From Virgibacillus_R byunsanensis (GTDB lineage Bacteria; Bacillota; Bacilli; Bacillales; Amphibacillaceae): a DNA stretch of 64,000 nucleotides. Position 1 is the first letter of the stretch, and every line of letters starts with the position of its first letter. The notes beneath the pieces were generated by a model that saw only the letters and a program-made list of their open reading frames with translations, was not told the DNA's origin and made no database searches. Where the stretch lies: positions 1 through 64,000 of the forward strand of contig NZ_JBHTKJ010000024.1 in assembly GCF_042675965.1 (NCBI RefSeq). Reading direction: 5' to 3'. Below are positions 33,638 to 42,600 of the stretch, piece by piece. A program made the position numbers and the translations under genes.

Positions 33638-34444
33638 ATGAATAACGAATTACGTAATATACATTACTTACAGGCTAAGGAATGGATATTTGAGGCGGGT
33701 AGAACCATTAGAAAAAAAATTAATGATCCTATGGTTGTAGATACAAAATCAAGCGCAAAAGACCTTGTTACTACAATGGATAAAAACACGGAATACTTCT
33801 TCGCTGAAAAGATTAGAAAAACATATCCTGATCATTTTCTTTTAAGTGAGGAAGGTTATGGGGACGACTTGGATTCAATGGACGGTACTGTTTGGATAAT
33901 TGATCCGATTGATGGCACGATGAATTTTGTTCATCAGAGGCGCAATTTTGCTATATCAGTAGGTATTTACCATCAAGGTGTTGGAGAAATTGGCTTCATT
34001 TATGATGTAATGAGTGATGTTTTATACAGTGCCAAACGAAATAATGGGGCATTTAAAAATGATGAAAAATTAGAACCATTAAAAAAACATATAAACTTAG
34101 ATGAATCCATTATTGGTTTAAATCATTATTGGCTATGTAATAATCATTTAGTTGATGAGATGGAAATGCAGAAATTAGTAAGAAAAGTCCGGGGAACGAG
34201 GACCTATGGTTCTGCGGCACTAGAATTTGCATTTGTAGCAGAAGGTATTATGGACGGTTATTTGACAATGAGCCTAGCTCCGTGGGATGTAGCAGCCGGA
34301 ATTATTATTGTTAATGAAGTAGGGGGCATCACTACGAATATAAGTGGGGATCCTGTGAACATGCTTACGACTAATTCGGTATTAACGTGTAATCCCTCTA
34401 TAAAGAATACAATCATAAATGATTATTTGTATAAAAAGAAGTGA
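33638..34444 (+). CDS. suhB: Inositol monophosphatase family protein (YktC/SuhB)
   Basis: A 268-residue Mg-dependent sugar phosphatase of the IMPase family. Metal-binding motifs are LSEEGYG (~69-75), WIIDPIDGTMNF (~86-97) and LAPWDVAAG (~212-220). It hydrolyses myo-inositol-1-phosphate; related bacterial enzymes can also act on fructose-1,6-bisphosphate or NADP. B. subtilis YktC is the positional equivalent. The start has a GTGGAGGA site. Followed by a terminator facing ylaF. Confidence 0.9.
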   Translation: MNNELRNIHYLQAKEWIFEAGRTIRKKINDPMVVDTKSSAKDLVTTMDKNTEYFFAEKIRKTYPDHFLLSEEGYGDDLDSMDGTVWIIDPIDGTMNFVHQRRNFAISVGIYHQGVGEIGFIYDVMSDVLYSAKRNNGAFKNDEKLEPLKKHINLDESIIGLNHYWLCNNHLVDEMEMQKLVRKVRGTRTYGSAALEFAFVAEGIMDGYLTMSLAPWDVAAGIIIVNEVGGITTNISGDPVNMLTTNSVLTCNPSIKNTIINDYLYKKK

Positions 34445-34470
34445 CCCAGTCGACTGAGTCACTTTCTCTT
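34439..34470 (+). terminator. Terminator behind suhB
   Basis: AAGTGACCCAG pairs with CTGAGTCACTT (one mismatch), followed by TCTCTTT. It overlaps the suhB and ylaF stop codons. Confidence 0.75.
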
Positions 34471-34629
34471 TCTCTTTAACGATAATCCATAACCCATAAT
34501 TGCGAATCCTATAATTAAAAATAATAGAATTAACCAGATATTGCGAAAGGCAATTGCGATTCCAACTAGTAAGAACATCAAAATTACTAGAGACGCTAAT
34601 AAAAGCATGGGAAAATTTAAATTTTTCAT
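34459..34629 (-). CDS. ylaF: YlaF-like two-helix membrane protein (DUF5325)
   Basis: A 56-residue open frame from ATG 34629 with AGAGGTGTC in front. Two membrane helices (FPMLLLASLVILMFLLVGIAI and IWLILLFLIIGFAIMGYGL) are followed by the basic tail SLKRKRK. Size, topology and position between suhB and ylaH fit YlaF. Function unknown. In B. subtilis typA separates ylaF and ylaH; it is absent here. Confidence 0.68.
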   Translation of the reverse strand: MKNLNFPMLLLASLVILMFLLVGIAIAFRNIWLILLFLIIGFAIMGYGLSLKRKRK

Positions 34630-34765
34630 GATGACACCTCTATTTCTACATCAATTAGTATATAATATCCGCATGGAAAATTCAAAATGTTAATATAGTA
34701 CTAGCATATGAATAAGAATTTTAGTATGATTAGAAAAGAGTTTGCAAGATTATTGGAGGAAACAT

Positions 34766-35068
34766 ATGATTTACGAATACATCATTAATAATTATGGTAC
34801 AGAACACACTTACGCTATCTTTTATGTGCTTAATCTTATTTTTGGTATCCTTGCATTTAAATTGGGTTTTGCTAGAAAGCTACCAGTTATAAAATCAATA
34901 TTAGTTTATATAATGCTTGCAATAGGAACATATATTATAACCATTTTCAGTATTCTTCCAACTGCAATGACACAAAAGCCGTTACCTATGACAGAAAGTT
35001 TAATTGTTATTGCCCTTGTAATGGGATTATATCGAATTCGTCTACATCAACAACGAAAATCAAAATAG
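34766..35068 (+). CDS. ylaH: YlaH-like membrane protein
   Basis: A 100-residue protein with three membrane segments. It has a conserved FKLGFARKLPVIK loop after the first helix and a C-terminal LYRIRLHQQRK, both characteristic of YlaH. The ATG at 34766 follows TTGGAGGAAAC; the in-frame TTG at 34742 contains this site and is not the start. Function unknown. It is followed by an R3 element rather than by ylaI on the same strand. Confidence 0.85.
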   Translation: MIYEYIINNYGTEHTYAIFYVLNLIFGILAFKLGFARKLPVIKSILVYIMLAIGTYIITIFSILPTAMTQKPLPMTESLIVIALVMGLYRIRLHQQRKSK

Positions 35069-35118
35069 CATAACTTAACGAAAGGCTGTTTTCCGAAGTA
35101 TGGAATCTTAACTCGCAG

Positions 35119-35553
35119 TTGATATATAATGCGACGTAACTTGAGATGATGGTTGGTGCTTTTACTCGCTCTGGAAATACACTTCGCGCACCTTAGGGCG
35201 GCTGGCCTATCCTCCCGCAGGATAAGGAAAGCTCCGGCAGCATTACATCGCACGCAGAAAATTGGTCTGTATTTTCAAGGAGTCTTCGTCTATTCCGGTT
35301 GCTAATATAGTGCTATCTGATAATTAATAGCAGCGTAGCGAGAAAAAACTTATAATGCAGCTTTACCAGTTCGGGTGAGCGGAGGGAGGTGACTCCTGCG
35401 GGAACAGCACGTGTCCGAAGACCCCGCAGAGTGGTTTTCTCGAGGAGGCTGAGGCCGTGCCCGCGGAAAGCATCCGCCCGTAGCGATCCCGGACGGCGGC
35501 AATAGCACAACTTATAGAAATCAACTAAGCGTTACGTCGCATTTTATATCTAT
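35119..35553. repeat. R3 MITE-like element, copy 2 (full length)
   Basis: Left end GATATATAATGCGACGTAAC, right end GTTACGTCGCATTTTATATC: inverted ends of at least 18 bases with one or two changes. The interior is GC-rich and partly palindromic (CTCCTGCGGGAACAGCACG, GAAGACCCCGCAGAG, CGAGGAGGCTGAGGCCGTGC). CTTAACGAAA occurs as a direct repeat outside both ends (about 35073 and 35578), a possible target duplication of a larger unit. Copy 58274 is in the opposite orientation. Confidence 0.82.
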
Positions 35554-35585
35554 AGCAACAAACTCATGCGAAAAGAGCTTAACGA

Positions 35586-35608
35586 AAAAACTCCCATTGG
35601 GAGTTTTT
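35586..35608. terminator. Bidirectional terminator behind ylaI
   Basis: AAAAACTCCC-ATT-GGGAGTTTTT, a perfect 10-bp stem usable on both strands; it serves ylaI on the minus strand. Confidence 0.85.
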
Positions 35609-35616
35609 ATTGTTAG

Positions 35617-35820
35617 TTAAATTAATTCGTCTTTTCGTTTCTTTTTCTCATATAATCGAAAATTACCAGTCGCATGTCGCTTTCTGGTATTTTCATCAAC
35701 TCTGTTGTAGCATGTATCACATAAATACATATGAATTCTGCGATTTCTTAATCGTTTAGCTTCGAAAGAGTTGTCTTCAATGGATTCAATCGTATCGCAA
35801 ATTACACATTTAACTTGCAT
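35617..35820 (-). CDS. ylaI: YlaI, DUF2197 zinc-ribbon-like protein
   Basis: A 67-residue protein with two CxxC pairs (C5/C8 in CVIC, C34/C37 in CDTC), predicting one zinc site, and a very basic C terminus (RKRHATGNFRLYEKKKRK). Matches YlaI in size and motif spacing. May bind nucleic acid; function unknown. The ATG has AGAGGTGAAAAT in front. Confidence 0.88.
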   Translation of the reverse strand: MQVKCVICDTIESIEDNSFEAKRLRNRRIHMYLCDTCYNRVDENTRKRHATGNFRLYEKKKRKDELI

Positions 35821-35961
35821 ATTTTCACCTCTAAACTAGGCTTTTATACCTTATACTATAACATATGATAGGCGACTAGTGAAAGAGGTATATATAGAAG
35901 GTTTTATCTTAAAATAGATTGGGAACAGTTATATAAGATAAATAGTTGAAAGGGCGATTCG

Positions 35962-36270
35962 ATGAAAAAACGATGTGCTTTATCAGTAGTTGGAGCAATG
36001 GGAGCAAGTGTAGCAAGTGTAGCAGGTTATTTCTTAACAAAACAGGAAAATAGAGAAAAAGTTAAAGAAAAGGCAAAGTCTTTTACAAAAAGAATGAAGC
36101 GTAATGATACGCATTCAACGTTAGAAGATGCTGGCATTCCAGATCAAACGGGAAATAAAGATCCTGCACAGCTTGAAAATGCAAAAATGGTCTCTGAAGG
36201 TTCACAATTTGGCGTTGAATATTATAATGAAGTTAAAGCAGAAAATAATGAAGATAGTTTTAAAAAATAA
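35962..36270 (+). CDS. Hypothetical protein with N-terminal hydrophobic segment
   Basis: A 102-residue protein. The N-terminal ~25 residues are alanine/glycine/serine rich and hydrophobic (CALSVVGAMGASVASVAGYFL), followed by a basic KENREKVKEKAKSFTKRMKR helix and a polar acidic tail. The layout recalls YtxH-like stress proteins but the match is weak. The ATG follows AAAGGGCGATTCG. It lies between the divergent ylaI and convergent ylaJ. Family not recognised. Confidence 0.65.
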   Translation: MKKRCALSVVGAMGASVASVAGYFLTKQENREKVKEKAKSFTKRMKRNDTHSTLEDAGIPDQTGNKDPAQLENAKMVSEGSQFGVEYYNEVKAENNEDSFKK

Positions 36271-36274
36271 ATAT

Positions 36275-36325
36275 AAGTAAGAGGGGGTTTTCTTCCTTTA
36301 AGAAAACCCCCTCTTACTTTTTATT
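36275..36325. terminator. Strong bidirectional terminator between 35962 gene and ylaJ
   Basis: A 20-bp perfect stem (36275-36294 with 36300-36319) around CCTTT, with T-run on the plus side and A/T flank on the other. It overlaps the end of ylaJ's 3' region. Confidence 0.93.
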
Positions 36326-36923
36326 CCTGATTCTGTTGATGTGATTGCTCTTCTTCAATTTCATCTAACTGTTGTTCATCTTCTTCTGGGATTACTTCTT
36401 TATTTTGGTCTGGACCTTGTGGTCGGTCATCATTGATGGGGAAGTCCGGCATATATCTACCTACTATTGCGGACAGTTCATCCACAACTCCTTGGACGGG
36501 ATGTCCTTGGTTAATTTTATTTCCCATTCCACGTAGTCTTTCCATAACGTCCGCATCGGCAACAACCACTGCAGTTTTACCATATGGGTCATGTTGTAAA
36601 GCTTCTAAAACTGAATACTTAATGGACCCTACTCTAGAACGGTCTAGTTCTTGATCGACATCGATTCCTACAACAGCATATGGACCTGCTACGACAGATG
36701 CAGCATCATTAACATTTGGCACACTACTTGCAATGTTTGCCAAATGATCAGCCATTTCTCCGTTATTTAAATCTTTTCGTTGATTAGGATCAGAATTCTC
36801 TACCTGAACAAAACGATCTGTATTATTTGTATCCTCAGTTGGCAAAGATTCCTCCTCTTGTTGTTGACAGCCAACCATTAAAATAACAATTAAGCTTGAA
36901 AGTATCCCTAAACGTAAAATCAT
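36321..36923 (-). CDS. ylaJ: YhcN/YlaJ-family sporulation lipoprotein
   Basis: A 200-residue lipoprotein with the lipobox LMVGC (Cys19), an acidic spacer, then the YhcN/YlaJ domain (ADHLANIASSVPNVNDAASVV in outline, GPYAVVGIDVD, YGKTAVVVADADVMERLR). Its tail is rich in E and Q. Family members are found in spore membranes or cortex-associated layers in B. subtilis and B. cereus. A role in spore germination or coat assembly is inferred. The ATG has an AAAGGAGGAGTAC site. Confidence 0.88.
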   Translation of the reverse strand: MILRLGILSSLIVILMVGCQQQEEESLPTEDTNNTDRFVQVENSDPNQRKDLNNGEMADHLANIASSVPNVNDAASVVAGPYAVVGIDVDQELDRSRVGSIKYSVLEALQHDPYGKTAVVVADADVMERLRGMGNKINQGHPVQGVVDELSAIVGRYMPDFPINDDRPQGPDQNKEVIPEEDEQQLDEIEEEQSHQQNQE

Positions 36924-37026
36924 AAAGTACTCCTCCTTTAAAGGGACATAGGCTAAATCCTGTTATTTTATTTTGGTTTTAATGGGTTAAATTATACTTA
37001 TAGCGTCAAATTTCCATAAAAACAGA

Positions 37027-37116
37027 TTAGAAAACTTGGCAATCGCCAAGTTTTTATGGCGAATGGCCTAGTTGCACTTATGCAGATAAGGAAAGTTTTA
37101 TGCTTTCTTATCTGCC
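37027..37116. repeat. R1 double-hairpin repeat, full copy (reverse orientation)
   Basis: Read on the minus strand: GGCAGATAAGAAAGC.../GCATAAAACTTTCC-type hairpin 1, linker ATAAGTGCAACTAGGCC, then AACTTGGCGATTGCCAAGTT and TTCTAA. It lies directly behind the ylaL terminator. Confidence 0.8.
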
Positions 37117-37150
37117 AAAAAAAGCTGTTACAACATGTAATCAGCTTTTT
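37117..37150 (-). terminator. Terminator of ylaL
   Basis: AAAAAGCTG (37119-37127) pairs with CAGCTTTTT (37142-37150), with an inner TTACA/TGTAA arm; on the minus strand it is followed by a long T-run. Confidence 0.85.
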
Positions 37151-37157
37151 ACGGAAT

Positions 37158-37646
37158 CTATTCTATTATTATTTTTTGAACTCCAACGATTGGATTATCT
37201 TTATTTGAGCCATCTTGATAATAAAGGTGGACAGGACCGTTCTCTTTTAATGGCTTACCATCAATAGCGAAAAGTAAGTAACTATTTTTTAGCTGTGTGA
37301 GGGAAACAGATACATCATCTGAATCGGTAACAAGCTTGGCTGATTTTGCATTGTTTTTAATTTCTGCATGGTCGATAAATTCATGAAGTGGCATTACATA
37401 TGAATTTTCTAAAATTTTCTCTCTCTCAAATTTGGAAATACTCTTATTTACTGGAGGGTTAATCTTTTGTTGATATATTTCACGATTCCACCTTTGTGCT
37501 GCTTGCTCCAATTCATCGACTTCTTCAGTAATATTATTTTTTTCATTGAACGCTTCGTCTAATAAAACTTTACGATCATCAAAAATCCATACTGTAGGAT
37601 CGAGTGTTATGCTATATGTAACATTTCCTATAATAGGTACTATCAT
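37158..37646 (-). CDS. ylaL: YlaL-like protein
   Basis: A 162-residue soluble protein beginning MIVPIIGNVTYSITLDPTVWIFDDRKV. A helical middle (EEVDELEQAAQRWNREIYQQ) and a beta-rich C terminus (YLLFAIDGKPLKENGPVHLYYQDG) follow. The start at 37646 has GGTGGGAAAATA in front; the upstream in-frame ATG at 37679 does not. Its place between ylaJ and ylaN points to YlaL (peptidyl-prolyl isomerase annotations have been used for this family, which I cannot confirm). ylaK and ylaM, neighbours in B. subtilis, are absent. Confidence 0.65.
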   Translation of the reverse strand: MIVPIIGNVTYSITLDPTVWIFDDRKVLLDEAFNEKNNITEEVDELEQAAQRWNREIYQQKINPPVNKSISKFEREKILENSYVMPLHEFIDHAEIKNNAKSAKLVTDSDDVSVSLTQLKNSYLLFAIDGKPLKENGPVHLYYQDGSNKDNPIVGVQKIIIE

Positions 37647-37888
37647 TATTTTCCCACCTTTTTTATATTTCTTTAACAAGAATAGCAGACATATATAATT
37701 TTTTCATCACTTAAGTACGCATGAAGAAAAATTCAAATTTAATTTTAATTTTATTTGCATTTTCCCACATCTAACGATAATATAAATAGAAGGAAACTTA
37801 TTTTATTTAGAAAGTAAACAATACTATCAATCATACCTTTTACCATTTAAAATGGTGAAAAGCTATGTCTCTAACGGAGGGGATTAAT

Positions 37889-38173
37889 TTGATTCCTGAG
37901 GTGACTGTAGATCATCGTGAAAAAGCTTATGCCCTTCTTAAGGCTGATGCAGATAAAATATTGAGGTTAATAGAAGTTCAAATTGAAAACTTAACTATGC
38001 CCCAATGTCCATTATATGAAGAAGTTTTAGATACACAAATGTTTGGTCTGTCACGAGAGATCGATTTTGCTGTGCGACTAAACTTAGTCAGCGAGACTGA
38101 AGGTAAAGTTCTTCTGGAAAATTTGGAGAGGCAGCTCAATATATTACATGATGCAGCACAAAAATCAGTATGA
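37889..38173 (+). CDS. ylaN: YlaN, UPF0358 family iron-homeostasis protein
   Basis: A 94-residue helical protein. The strongly conserved block NLTMPQCPLYEEVLDTQMFGLSR in outline and the EIDFAVRL motif identify YlaN. It is needed under iron limitation in B. subtilis and S. aureus. Recent work describes it as an iron-binding protein that acts on Fur (FpaN). The TTG at 37889 with CGGAGGGG is chosen over ATG 37865 because B. subtilis YlaN begins just before VDHR. Confidence 0.92.
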   Translation: MIPEVTVDHREKAYALLKADADKILRLIEVQIENLTMPQCPLYEEVLDTQMFGLSREIDFAVRLNLVSETEGKVLLENLERQLNILHDAAQKSV

Positions 38174-38212
38174 CATATTTATTGTACTGATTTCATGTGT
38201 TTACAATTAACC

Positions 38213-38248
38213 AAAACTTTGCCGGCTTATAAATGGCAAGGTTTTTTT
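38213..38248 (+). terminator. Intrinsic terminator of ylaN
   Basis: AAAACTTTGCC (38213-38223) pairs with GGCAAGGTTTT, followed by T. Confidence 0.85.
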
Positions 38249-38350
38249 ATTTAAGATCTACCTTTAAATCTATTATATAATAAAAGTAATCATATAGGAT
38301 GGAAGTATATGATAAGACATATTCTCAAAATATGATACACTATTCAATGT

Positions 38351-38366
38351 AATGTGTTATACTTTT
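38351..38366 (+). promoter_or_regulatory. Extended -10 element and possible CcpN box before ftsW-pycA
   Basis: AATGTGTTATACTTTT is identical to 27862-27877 upstream of SR1. It contains TGTGTTATACT, which fits the recalled CcpN consensus TRTGHYATAYW, and also TGTTATACT, an extended -10. No clear -35 accompanies it. Confidence 0.4.
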
Positions 38367-38416
38367 TGAAATTCAATTATCTTCTATCTTAATTACATAT
38401 GTTGGGGAGAAGTAAG

Positions 38417-39607
38417 ATGATGCAGAAATTAAAAGATTATGATTTCACGTTAATGATAACACCAATACTTCTATCAGCTTTTGGGTTAGTAATGATCTAT
38501 AGTGCCAGTATGGTTGTTGCAGTAGTTGAAGGACTTGAAAGTACACATTATTTTTTTAGGCAAATTCAATGGTTTACAATCGGATTATTGGGTTTCATAT
38601 TTTGCAGTATATTCCCTTACAAGTACTATCAGAATTTAATGAAGTTATTGATTGTTATTATTATTCTGCTATTAATTAGTGTATTATTTTTAGGTACAAC
38701 GGTTAATAATGCAAGGTCTTGGTTCCAATTCGGTCCTGTTAGTTTTCAACCAGCTGAATTTGCAAAAATAGGTCTTATTATGTATTTGGCATCTATTTAC
38801 TCAAAAAAACAATCGTACATACATGACTTTAATAAAGGAGTATTACCCCCACTTATCCTTACCGGGATCATTTTAGGACTAATTGTATTGCAACCTGACA
38901 TTGGAACTGCTGCTATTATCTTTCTAATTGCATGTTCAGTTATTTTTAGTGCAGGAATCCGATTTAAACATCTATTAATCCTTGTTTTTATAGGTTTAAT
39001 TGTTGTAGCAATTGCAGTACCAAATATGGTTACAGACGTGAGAGTTTCCCGTTTTACAGGAGCATACCAGCCGTTTGAAGCCCCTGAGACCGGTGGATAT
39101 CAGCTGATTCAATCCTATTTAGCTATAGGTGTTGGAGGAATAACAGGAGAGGGGCTTGGTCAAAGCGTACAAAAGCTGGGTTATTTAACACAAGCTCATA
39201 CTGATTTTATAATGGCCGTCATCGCTGAAGAATTAGGCTTCATAGGTGTAATAATTGTTATAAGTATGATAGCTACCATTGTCTTACGTGGTATTTTTAT
39301 TTCAAGAAAATGTAAGGATAGCTTTGGAGCATTGTTAGCACTTGGTATTTCATCCATGGTAGGTATTCAAGCATTTATTAACTTGGGAGCAATATCTGGT
39401 ATTTTACCTATTACAGGTGTCACATTACCATTTGTGAGTTATGGTGGATCATCTTTATTGGTATTGCTAGCCTCCATGGGTATTTTAAATAATATAGCAA
39501 AAACCGTTAAACAGCATGAACAACAACAACCTGCAACGGTGCAAACAGAGCAAAATGAAGAGAGATATGCATTTAATAACAGAGGAGGAAAAACATGGCT
39601 GAGTTAA
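38417..39607 (+). CDS. ftsW: FtsW, septal lipid II polymerase
   Basis: A 396-residue SEDS-family glycosyltransferase with ten membrane segments that polymerises lipid II at the division septum. Conserved parts are MIYSAS in TM1, ARSWF...FQPAEFAK, LQPDIGTA, TDFIMAVIAEELGF and the C-terminal PFVSYGGSSLL. The ATG at 38417 follows GGGGAGAAG. The last 13 bases overlap pycA; its codons for NRGGK form the pycA ribosome-binding site (AGAGGAGG), so translation is coupled as in B. subtilis ylaO-pycA neighbourhood. The C-terminal tail is rich in Q, N and E. Confidence 0.94.
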   Translation: MMQKLKDYDFTLMITPILLSAFGLVMIYSASMVVAVVEGLESTHYFFRQIQWFTIGLLGFIFCSIFPYKYYQNLMKLLIVIIILLLISVLFLGTTVNNARSWFQFGPVSFQPAEFAKIGLIMYLASIYSKKQSYIHDFNKGVLPPLILTGIILGLIVLQPDIGTAAIIFLIACSVIFSAGIRFKHLLILVFIGLIVVAIAVPNMVTDVRVSRFTGAYQPFEAPETGGYQLIQSYLAIGVGGITGEGLGQSVQKLGYLTQAHTDFIMAVIAEELGFIGVIIVISMIATIVLRGIFISRKCKDSFGALLALGISSMVGIQAFINLGAISGILPITGVTLPFVSYGGSSLLVLLASMGILNNIAKTVKQHEQQQPATVQTEQNEERYAFNNRGGKTWLS

Positions 39608-42600
39608 ATCAAATTAACAAAGTTTTAGTCGCAAATCGTGGTGAAATAGCAATTCGGGTTTTTCGTGCTTGCACCGAACTCAACATACGAACTGTTGCAA
39701 TATATTCGAAGGAAGATACAGGATCATACCATAGGTACAAAGCAGATGAGTCCTATTTAATTGGAGAAGGAAAAAAACCGATTGATGCTTATTTGGATAT
39801 TGAGGGTATTATTGAGCTTGCCAAAAGTGTTGATGTCGATGCTATTCACCCAGGTTATGGTTTCTTATCAGAGAATATTCACTTCGCTAAGCGTTGCGAG
39901 GAAGAAGGAATCCAGTTCATTGGGCCTACAAGTGAACATTTAAATATGTTTGGCGATAAGGTTAAGGCAAGGACACAAGCTATTCATGCCGGACTGCCAG
40001 TAATTCCAGGTACGGATGGGCCAGTATCTTCTTTAAAAGAGGTAGAAGCATTCGGAGAAAAACATGGGTATCCAATTATCATCAAAGCATCACTTGGTGG
40101 GGGTGGCCGTGGTATGCGGATTGTTCGAGCAAATAGTGGTCTTTCTGAAGCGTATGACCGTGCAAGATCAGAGGCTAGAGCAGCTTTTGGTAGTGATGAA
40201 GTGTACGTTGAAAAGCTGATTGAAAATCCTAAACATATTGAAGTGCAAATTATGGGTGATATACATGGGAATTTGGTTCATTTATATGAAAGAGATTGTT
40301 CCGTTCAAAGGAGACATCAAAAAGTAGTTGAAATAGCCCCAAGTGTCTCACTGTCTGAGAGTTTAAGAGAAGAAATATGTCATGCAGCTGTTGATTTAAT
40401 GAAAAATGTAAATTATGTCAACGCAGGAACAGTCGAATTCCTGGTCACGGATGAGGATTATTTCTTTATTGAAGTAAATCCACGCGTACAGGTTGAACAC
40501 ACCATAACAGAAATGATAACTGGTATTGATATTGTTCAAACACAACTAAAAGTAGCAGACGGACAAGACATTCATTCGTCTTCTATTGGCATACCAACTC
40601 AAGATAAAGTTGTAACAAATGGCTTTGCTATTCAATCTCGAGTAACTACGGAGGATCCTCTTAATAATTTTATGCCGGATACCGGGAAAATCATGGCATA
40701 TCGTACAGGGGGCGGATTTGGTGTTAGACTCGATGCTGGGAATGGATTTCAAGGCGCGGTTATCTCGCCTCACTATGATTCCTTATTAGTAAAAGTGTCA
40801 ACCTGGGCATTAACGTTTAATCAGGCAGCACTAAAGATGGTTCGTAATTTAAAAGAGTTTAGAATCCGGGGTATAAAAACAAATATCCCGTTTTTAGAAA
40901 ACGTTATCCTGCACGAAAAATTTCTATCCGGGCAATATAGTACAACGTTTATTGATCAATCTCCGGAATTATTCGTCTTTCCAAAACGTAAAGACCGTGG
41001 TACAAAAATGCTTACTTATATTGGACATACTACTGTGAATGGTTTTGAGGGGTTAACTAAAAAGAAAAAACCAGTGTTCAGTCCCCCGGCTGTTCCAAAA
41101 GTTGGGTTACGAGAAGAAATCTCCGCTGGAACGAAACAGATTTTAGATGAACGTGGCCCAGAAGGTTTAGCTAATTGGCTTAAAGAACAAAATAATGTCA
41201 TGCTAACGGACACAACTTTTCGTGATGCACATCAATCATTGTTAGCGACACGTGTAAGAACAAAGGATTTATTGCAAATAGCTGAGCCAACTGCACGCAT
41301 GCTCCCTGAGTTATTTTCTGTGGAAATGTGGGGCGGTGCTACATTTGATGTTGCTTACAGGTTTTTAAAAGAAGACCCGTGGGATCGATTATTGAAAATG
41401 AGAGAGAAAATGCCTAACGTGTTAATGCAAATGTTATTACGTGCAAGTAATGCAGTTGGGTACAAAAATTATCCCGATAATCTAATCAATGAATTTGTAG
41501 AGAAAAGCGCAGCAGCTGGAATAGACGTGTTCCGTATATTTGATAGCCTGAACTGGGTAGAAGGTATGAAACCAGCTATTCAAGCAGTCCGAGAAAACAA
41601 TAAGATTGCAGAGGCATCGATGTGTTATACAGGTGATATCCTAGATGCTGGTCGCTCTAAATATGATTTAGCATATTATCAAAATTTAGCAAAAGAACTT
41701 GAGAATTCCGGTGCACATATTTTAGGGATAAAAGATATGGCAGGCTTACTAAAGCCTGAAGCTGCATATCAATTAATTTCTACCTTAAAGGAAACCATAG
41801 ATATTCCTATTCATTTGCACACACATGATACAAGCGGGAATGGAATACACATGTATGCCCGTGCAATTGATGCAGGGGTAGACGCCGTTGATGTTGCAAA
41901 TGGGCCGATGGCTGGTTTGACATCACAACCAAGTGCCCAAACGTTATATCATGCATTAGAAGGTACGAGTCGTCAGCCTAAGATAAATATAGATTCCTTT
42001 GAAAAACTTTCGCATTATTGGGAAGGAATTCGAGAATATTATCAGGATTTTGAAAGTGGAATGAAATCGCCACATACAGAAATATATTTTCATGAAATGC
42101 CTGGTGGACAATATAGTAATTTAAAACAACAAGCTAAAGCGGTTGGACTTGGAGAACGTTGGAACGAGGTGCAAACTATGTTCCGACAGGTCAATGATAT
42201 GTTTGGTGATGTTGTGAAGGTCACACCTTCATCTAAAGTTGTAGGGGATATGACTCTGTTCATGGTTCAAAACAATTTAACCGAAGATGACATTTATGAA
42301 CGCGGAGAATCTATTGATTTTCCAGACTCTGTTATTGAATTTGCTCAAGGATACATCGGACAGCCTTACCAAGGGTTCCCTCAAGAATTGCAACGTATCA
42401 TTCTAAAGGGGAAAAAACCTATTAAAGTAAGGCCTGGTGAATTACTTGATCCAATTGATTTCCATCAATTGAAACAATCTCTTTTCAAATCACTTGATCG
42501 CCAAGTAACCAGTTTTGATATGATTTCATACGCACTATATCCAAAGGTATATATGGATTATCAAAAGGTCTATGAGAAATATGGAAATATTTCCGTTCTA

